Part shown: piece after piece, positions 61,163-64,000 of the stretch
How the letters are laid out: each line of letters starts with the position of its first letter
Position numbering within the stretch: position 1 is the stretch's first letter
NCBI GenBank assembly: GCA_963780795.1
Contig: CAWADH010000008.1
Coordinates: forward strand, 496,001-560,000
Direction: 5' to 3'
Length of the DNA: 64,000 nucleotides
From: DATJGR01 sp963780795
GTDB lineage: Bacteria > Pseudomonadota > Gammaproteobacteria > Pseudomonadales > Azotimanducaceae
The notes under the pieces: model-generated
What the model saw: the letters and a program-made list of their open reading frames with translations, nothing else
What the model was told of the DNA's origin: nothing
Database searches by the model: none
Translations under genes and position numbers: made by a program

Positions 61163-62200
61163 ATGCCCAACTATGTGATGCTGTCGCGCTTCACCACGGC
61201 CGCGATGCGCAGCATTTCGGCGGATCCTGCGAGCCTGTTGTCTCTTCGCAAGGCACTCGAAGCGCGCGAAGCGAAGGTCCTCACCGAGTTCCAGATACTG
61301 GGTGAGTGGGATCACTGCACGATCTTCGAAGCCTCCGACAACTTTCGCGCGTATTACGCGACGCTCGCCCAGGATCTGACTGAAGCAGTCGACACGCGCC
61401 TGTTGCCTGCCATCGACATGGATCTGTTTCAGCGCCTGATCACGGCCGAGGCCGGCACCGTCGGTCCTCACGAATGGCAGATCAAATGGTGGGCGAAGGT
61501 CGCGCGCGCCGCGATGCGGTGGCACGGAATTTCGCGCCATGTGTGGAAGGCCTGCAAACCGCTGACCGTAACGGGTCGCGAACATTTCAAGAATCTTGGC
61601 GGACCTTGCATCGTAGTTGGCAATCACACCAGTCACCTCGACGCACTCGTGCTGTTCCATTCGCTGCCGCTACGGATCAAATCGAACATCTACATGGGCG
61701 CAGCAGCCGATCGCTGGTTCGTCACGGGCCGGCCGGAGCTCGTAATGCAGCCGTGGTATCAGTCGCTGGTGATGGGGTCGTTCCCGATTCAACGCGGCGG
61801 CGGCTCGCGCGCGCTCGACTACCCGAAGTGGCTGATCAGGAACGGCGCGAATCTGGTGATCTTTCCGGAAGGCACACGCTCGACGAGCCGCAAGATGGCA
61901 AAGTTCAAGCACGGTGTGTCGATACTGGCGACCGAAATGAACGTGCCGGTGGTGCCGATCTATCTGGTCGGCCTGAACAAACTGCGGCCGAAAGGATCGC
62001 GCGAAATCACGCCCGGACCGGCCGGCGCGCATTTCCAGCCTGCGATACGGCTACCGGCGGGTACCAGCATTCCCGACGCAACGCGCATCATCTACGACGC
62101 GCTGAATACCGTGCACGAGCGCGTTGCCCAACACGGGCCGGAGGCGGCCGCGTGGAACTGGCCCGGCGTACCGGCGTCAGCCGACCTCGCCGTTCGCTAA
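61163..62200 (+). CDS. GYD-like domain fused to a PlsC-type acyltransferase
   Basis: 345 residues. Residues 1-95 resemble the upstream GYD protein ('MPNYVMLSRFTTAAMRSI', 'LTEFQILGEWDHCTIFEA', where G-E-W-D replaces G-G-Y-D). Residues 125-320 are a 1-acylglycerol-3-phosphate acyltransferase domain with H155-x4-D160 (N-H-T-S-H-L-D) and 'FPEGTRS' at 234-240. There is no clear membrane helix, though 'WWAKVARAAMRW' is amphipathic. The start directly follows the GYD stop. A lipid acyl transfer controlled by a small-molecule-binding domain is inferred. The 3' end overlaps the convergent HAD gene by 24 bases. Confidence 0.85.
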   Translation: MPNYVMLSRFTTAAMRSISADPASLLSLRKALEAREAKVLTEFQILGEWDHCTIFEASDNFRAYYATLAQDLTEAVDTRLLPAIDMDLFQRLITAEAGTVGPHEWQIKWWAKVARAAMRWHGISRHVWKACKPLTVTGREHFKNLGGPCIVVGNHTSHLDALVLFHSLPLRIKSNIYMGAAADRWFVTGRPELVMQPWYQSLVMGSFPIQRGGGSRALDYPKWLIRNGANLVIFPEGTRSTSRKMAKFKHGVSILATEMNVPVVPIYLVGLNKLRPKGSREITPGPAGAHFQPAIRLPAGTSIPDATRIIYDALNTVHERVAQHGPEAAAWNWPGVPASADLAVR

Positions 62201-62983
62201 CAACCGTTCGATGGCGCGCGCGACGCCGCCTTCGTCGTTGCGCGACGTCACCGCCGTCGCCATTGCTTTCACTTCCGCGCTCGCCTGACCCATCGCAACC
62301 GACGCGCCGGCCACACGGAACATCTCGATGTCGTTCTCCGCATCGCCGAACGCGACCACGTCGCGCGTTTGCAGTCCGAGGTGCGCGCACGCGGCCTGTA
62401 GCGCTGCGCCCTTGCTCGCGGTCGAAGCAGTGATGGTCAGAATGATCTTGCCGGTGGGACCAATCGAATCGAAGAAGTGCACGCGCTCGCGATAGCGCGG
62501 CTCGAGTTCCTCGCGGATGCGTGCGTTGACGCGGCCGCCCTGAATCGCCGCGACGCGCGGCAACGAATCCGCGGCGCCTTCGAGCTGCCGCACCCAGCTC
62601 ATCTCAGGCATCATCAGTTTGCGATCGGGTTCGCCGTCGAGTTTCAGCAGCACCCGGTCGGCGACGGTAACCGTGGCGACACATCGCTCGGCGTCGCAGA
62701 TGCGGTACAGATCGGTCACGAAATCTGCCGGCAGGCGCTGATCGAAGATGTCGCGATCTTCTGCGGCCAGATGCACCTGCGCGCCCGAACACGCGATCAT
62801 CGGTCCATTGATGCCGAGCTCGTCCGCGATGCGCTGCGCCATGTGATGCCAGCGCGCCGTCGCGATGATGATCTTCAGCCCGGCGTCGCGCGCGGCGCGC
62901 ACCGCGACCACGTTGTCCCACGGGATTCTTTCGCCGACGAGCAGCGTGCCGTCGAGGTCGATCGCAAGCGCTTTGAATTGCAT
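62177..62983 (-). CDS. HAD superfamily hydrolase, Cof type
   Basis: 268 residues. The nucleophile motif D-L-D-G-T-L-L is at 9-15, motif II in 'IIIATAR', and the Mg-binding 'VVAFGDAENDIEMF' near residue 212. The cap domain between about 85 and 185 is of the Cof (type IIB) kind. These enzymes dephosphorylate sugar phosphates or flavin/pyridoxal phosphates. The start ATG at 62983 is followed upstream by a divergent hydrolase gene 57 bases away. Confidence 0.9.
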   Translation of the reverse strand: MQFKALAIDLDGTLLVGERIPWDNVVAVRAARDAGLKIIIATARWHHMAQRIADELGINGPMIACSGAQVHLAAEDRDIFDQRLPADFVTDLYRICDAERCVATVTVADRVLLKLDGEPDRKLMMPEMSWVRQLEGAADSLPRVAAIQGGRVNARIREELEPRYRERVHFFDSIGPTGKIILTITASTASKGAALQAACAHLGLQTRDVVAFGDAENDIEMFRVAGASVAMGQASAEVKAMATAVTSRNDEGGVARAIERLLANGEVG

Positions 62984-63040
62984 GGAAGTCCTCCCGTCCC
63001 GCCGTTACGCTAACGCCGTTCTCAGTTTGCGGAAGCGCGC

Positions 63041-64000
63041 GTGCGTTTACTTCGAGTTCTCGTCGTTCTTCTGATCGTGGCCGCGGTGATCATCATAGCC
63101 GTGCTCGCGGGCGGCAGCGCGCTTTCGTTGGACTGGAATCATCAGCATCGCGCGGAGACCGCGGCGCTGCCGCTGCTCGACGCGAATACCCACACCGGCC
63201 TGGTTCGAATCGCCGCCAACGGGATGGAGTTCCGCGCGCGCGTCGCCGGTCTCGACAATACCGGTCCCGGCGTGGTGCTGCTGCACGGGTTCCCGGAAAC
63301 CTCGGCGATGTGGACACCACTCATCGAGCTGCTCTCCGATCAGGGGTTCCGCGTGGTGGCCTTCGATCAGCGCGGCTACTCGCCCGGCGCGCGCCCCGAG
63401 GCGCTCGACGCGTACTCGATTCCGCAACTGGTCGAAGACGTGTTCGCGGTGGCGCAGGCGACCGGTATGCAGCAGTTCCATCTCGTTGGGCACGACTGGG
63501 GTGCCGCGGTCGGTTGGGCGGCGGTGATGGCGAAACCGGAACTGCTGCGCTCGTGGACCAGCCTGTCGATTCCGCATATCGCCGCATTCAGCGACGCGCT
63601 CGCGCACGACGCCGATCAGCAGCAGCGCAGTCGCTACATGCAGTTCTTCCGCACGCCGCTGTTGCCCGAAGCCGTGTTCACGTTCAACCATCTGAAGCTG
63701 ATGGACGACGCGATGTACGCAGAAATGTCGCCGACGCAGCGTGCCGAATACCACGCCGTGTTTTCCGAACCGGGCGCGCTGACGGCGGCACTCAACTGGT
63801 ATCGCGCGCCGTCCGGTTTCAGCGTGGCGCCGGCGCCGAAAGTGCGGCTGCCGATCCTGTTCATCTGGGGCAACCACGATCCGGCCGTGAGTCGCTATGC
63901 GGTGGAGTCGCAGCGCAACTTCATCGAAGGACAGTTCGACTATCACGAACTGAACGCGGGCCATTGGCTGATGGAAGAAGCCACCGACAAGGTCGACTCG
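63041..64000 (+). CDS. Membrane-anchored alpha/beta hydrolase, epoxide hydrolase-like (3' end outside window)
   Basis: The frame is open from GTG 63041 (GGAAG five bases upstream) to the window end, 320 residues. An N-terminal hydrophobic helix (about 5-26) predicts a signal anchor. The hydrolase part has H-G-F-P-E-T (near 92), 'DQRGYSPGARPE' and the nucleophile elbow G-H-D-W-G-A (near 148), with aspartate in place of serine as in epoxide hydrolases and dehalogenases. The second acid is in 'IWGNHDPAV' and the histidine in 'NAGHWLMEE'. Substrate unknown. Confidence 0.87.
   Translation, partial: MRLLRVLVVLLIVAAVIIIAVLAGGSALSLDWNHQHRAETAALPLLDANTHTGLVRIAANGMEFRARVAGLDNTGPGVVLLHGFPETSAMWTPLIELLSDQGFRVVAFDQRGYSPGARPEALDAYSIPQLVEDVFAVAQATGMQQFHLVGHDWGAAVGWAAVMAKPELLRSWTSLSIPHIAAFSDALAHDADQQQRSRYMQFFRTPLLPEAVFTFNHLKLMDDAMYAEMSPTQRAEYHAVFSEPGALTAALNWYRAPSGFSVAPAPKVRLPILFIWGNHDPAVSRYAVESQRNFIEGQFDYHELNAGHWLMEEATDKVDS

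Noticed and set aside
1..64000. rRNA, tRNA, CRISPR arrays, prophage or replication origin
   Set aside because: Looked for conserved rRNA stretches, clover-leaf ends with CCA, regularly spaced repeats, phage structural genes and DnaA-box clusters; none was recognised, though tRNAs can be missed by eye.

Overview
The window is GC-rich, densely coded DNA from the chromosome of an aerobic proteobacterium. The main clue is a complete cbb3 terminal-oxidase cluster in proteobacterial order (ccoNOQP-ccoG-H-I-S). CreD, ArfB, PhaC, TonB and FixG-type proteins, the codon use, and the many ATGA/GTGA gene overlaps agree. I cannot name a genus. The abundance of acyl-CoA dehydrogenases, SDRs, LLM flavoproteins, a thioesterase and storage-lipid enzymes points to a soil or water heterotroph that degrades lipids or terpenoid/aromatic compounds. 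I saw no rRNA, tRNA, CRISPR array, prophage or intact insertion sequence.

Layout. 1-5.97 kb: a di-iron ferritin-like protein (cut by the window edge), an HsaA-like acyl-CoA dehydrogenase/monooxygenase, a histidine phosphatase, a frameshifted amidohydrolase, an SDR and a PhyH-type dioxygenase. 5.98-13.27 kb: four FtsX-type ABC permeases, three of them close paralogues, with no ATPase beside them. The array is interrupted by a membrane-protein cassette bounded by a 54-bp exact direct repeat, and by an MFS gene whose 5' end looks damaged. 13.5-18.4 kb: a small secreted protein, a P1-family peptidase, an LLM oxidoreductase, a prolyl-iminopeptidase-like hydrolase whose signal peptide lies in another frame, and an SDR. 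Two divergent gene pairs here share a copied bidirectional promoter region. 18.4-23.3 kb: a tight catabolic-looking operon (GrdB-like protein, Zn-alcohol dehydrogenase, LLM enzyme, hotdog thioesterase, GPH-type transporter).

23.3-31.4 kb: an ArsR regulator coupled to an SRPBCC/CoA-binding-like fusion that seems to start at ATC; an ATP-grasp ligase plus HEAGH metallopeptidase pair; a YjdF-like membrane protein; a probable heteromeric acyl-CoA dehydrogenase pair; and an AGPS-like FAD oxidase. 31.5-38.3 kb (minus strand): ferredoxin-GST-MFS, then a three-gene histidine kinase / double-receiver / TPR-TonB module. Two long palindromes lie between these units.

38.5-47.3 kb: the DUF2868/DUF3482 pair, arfB, an SDR, a HEIGH lipoprotein metallopeptidase, and a creD operon that also encodes a UppS-family enzyme and a winged-helix regulator. 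47.5-55.2 kb: the cbb3 oxidase and its assembly genes, with an unusually short CcoH/FixH. 55.4-64 kb: storage-lipid and lipid genes (WS/DGAT, a lipase-like hydrolase, PhaC), a Zn-dehydrogenase, a GYD protein followed by a GYD-PlsC fusion, a HAD phosphatase, and an epoxide-hydrolase-like protein cut by the window end.

The best candidates for something not well described are the kinase/double-receiver/TPR-TonB module, the GYD-PlsC fusion with its stand-alone GYD partner, the ArsR plus SRPBCC/CoA-binding fusion, the ATPase-less permease array, and the copied divergent promoter. All functional statements come from reading motifs by eye; no database search was possible.
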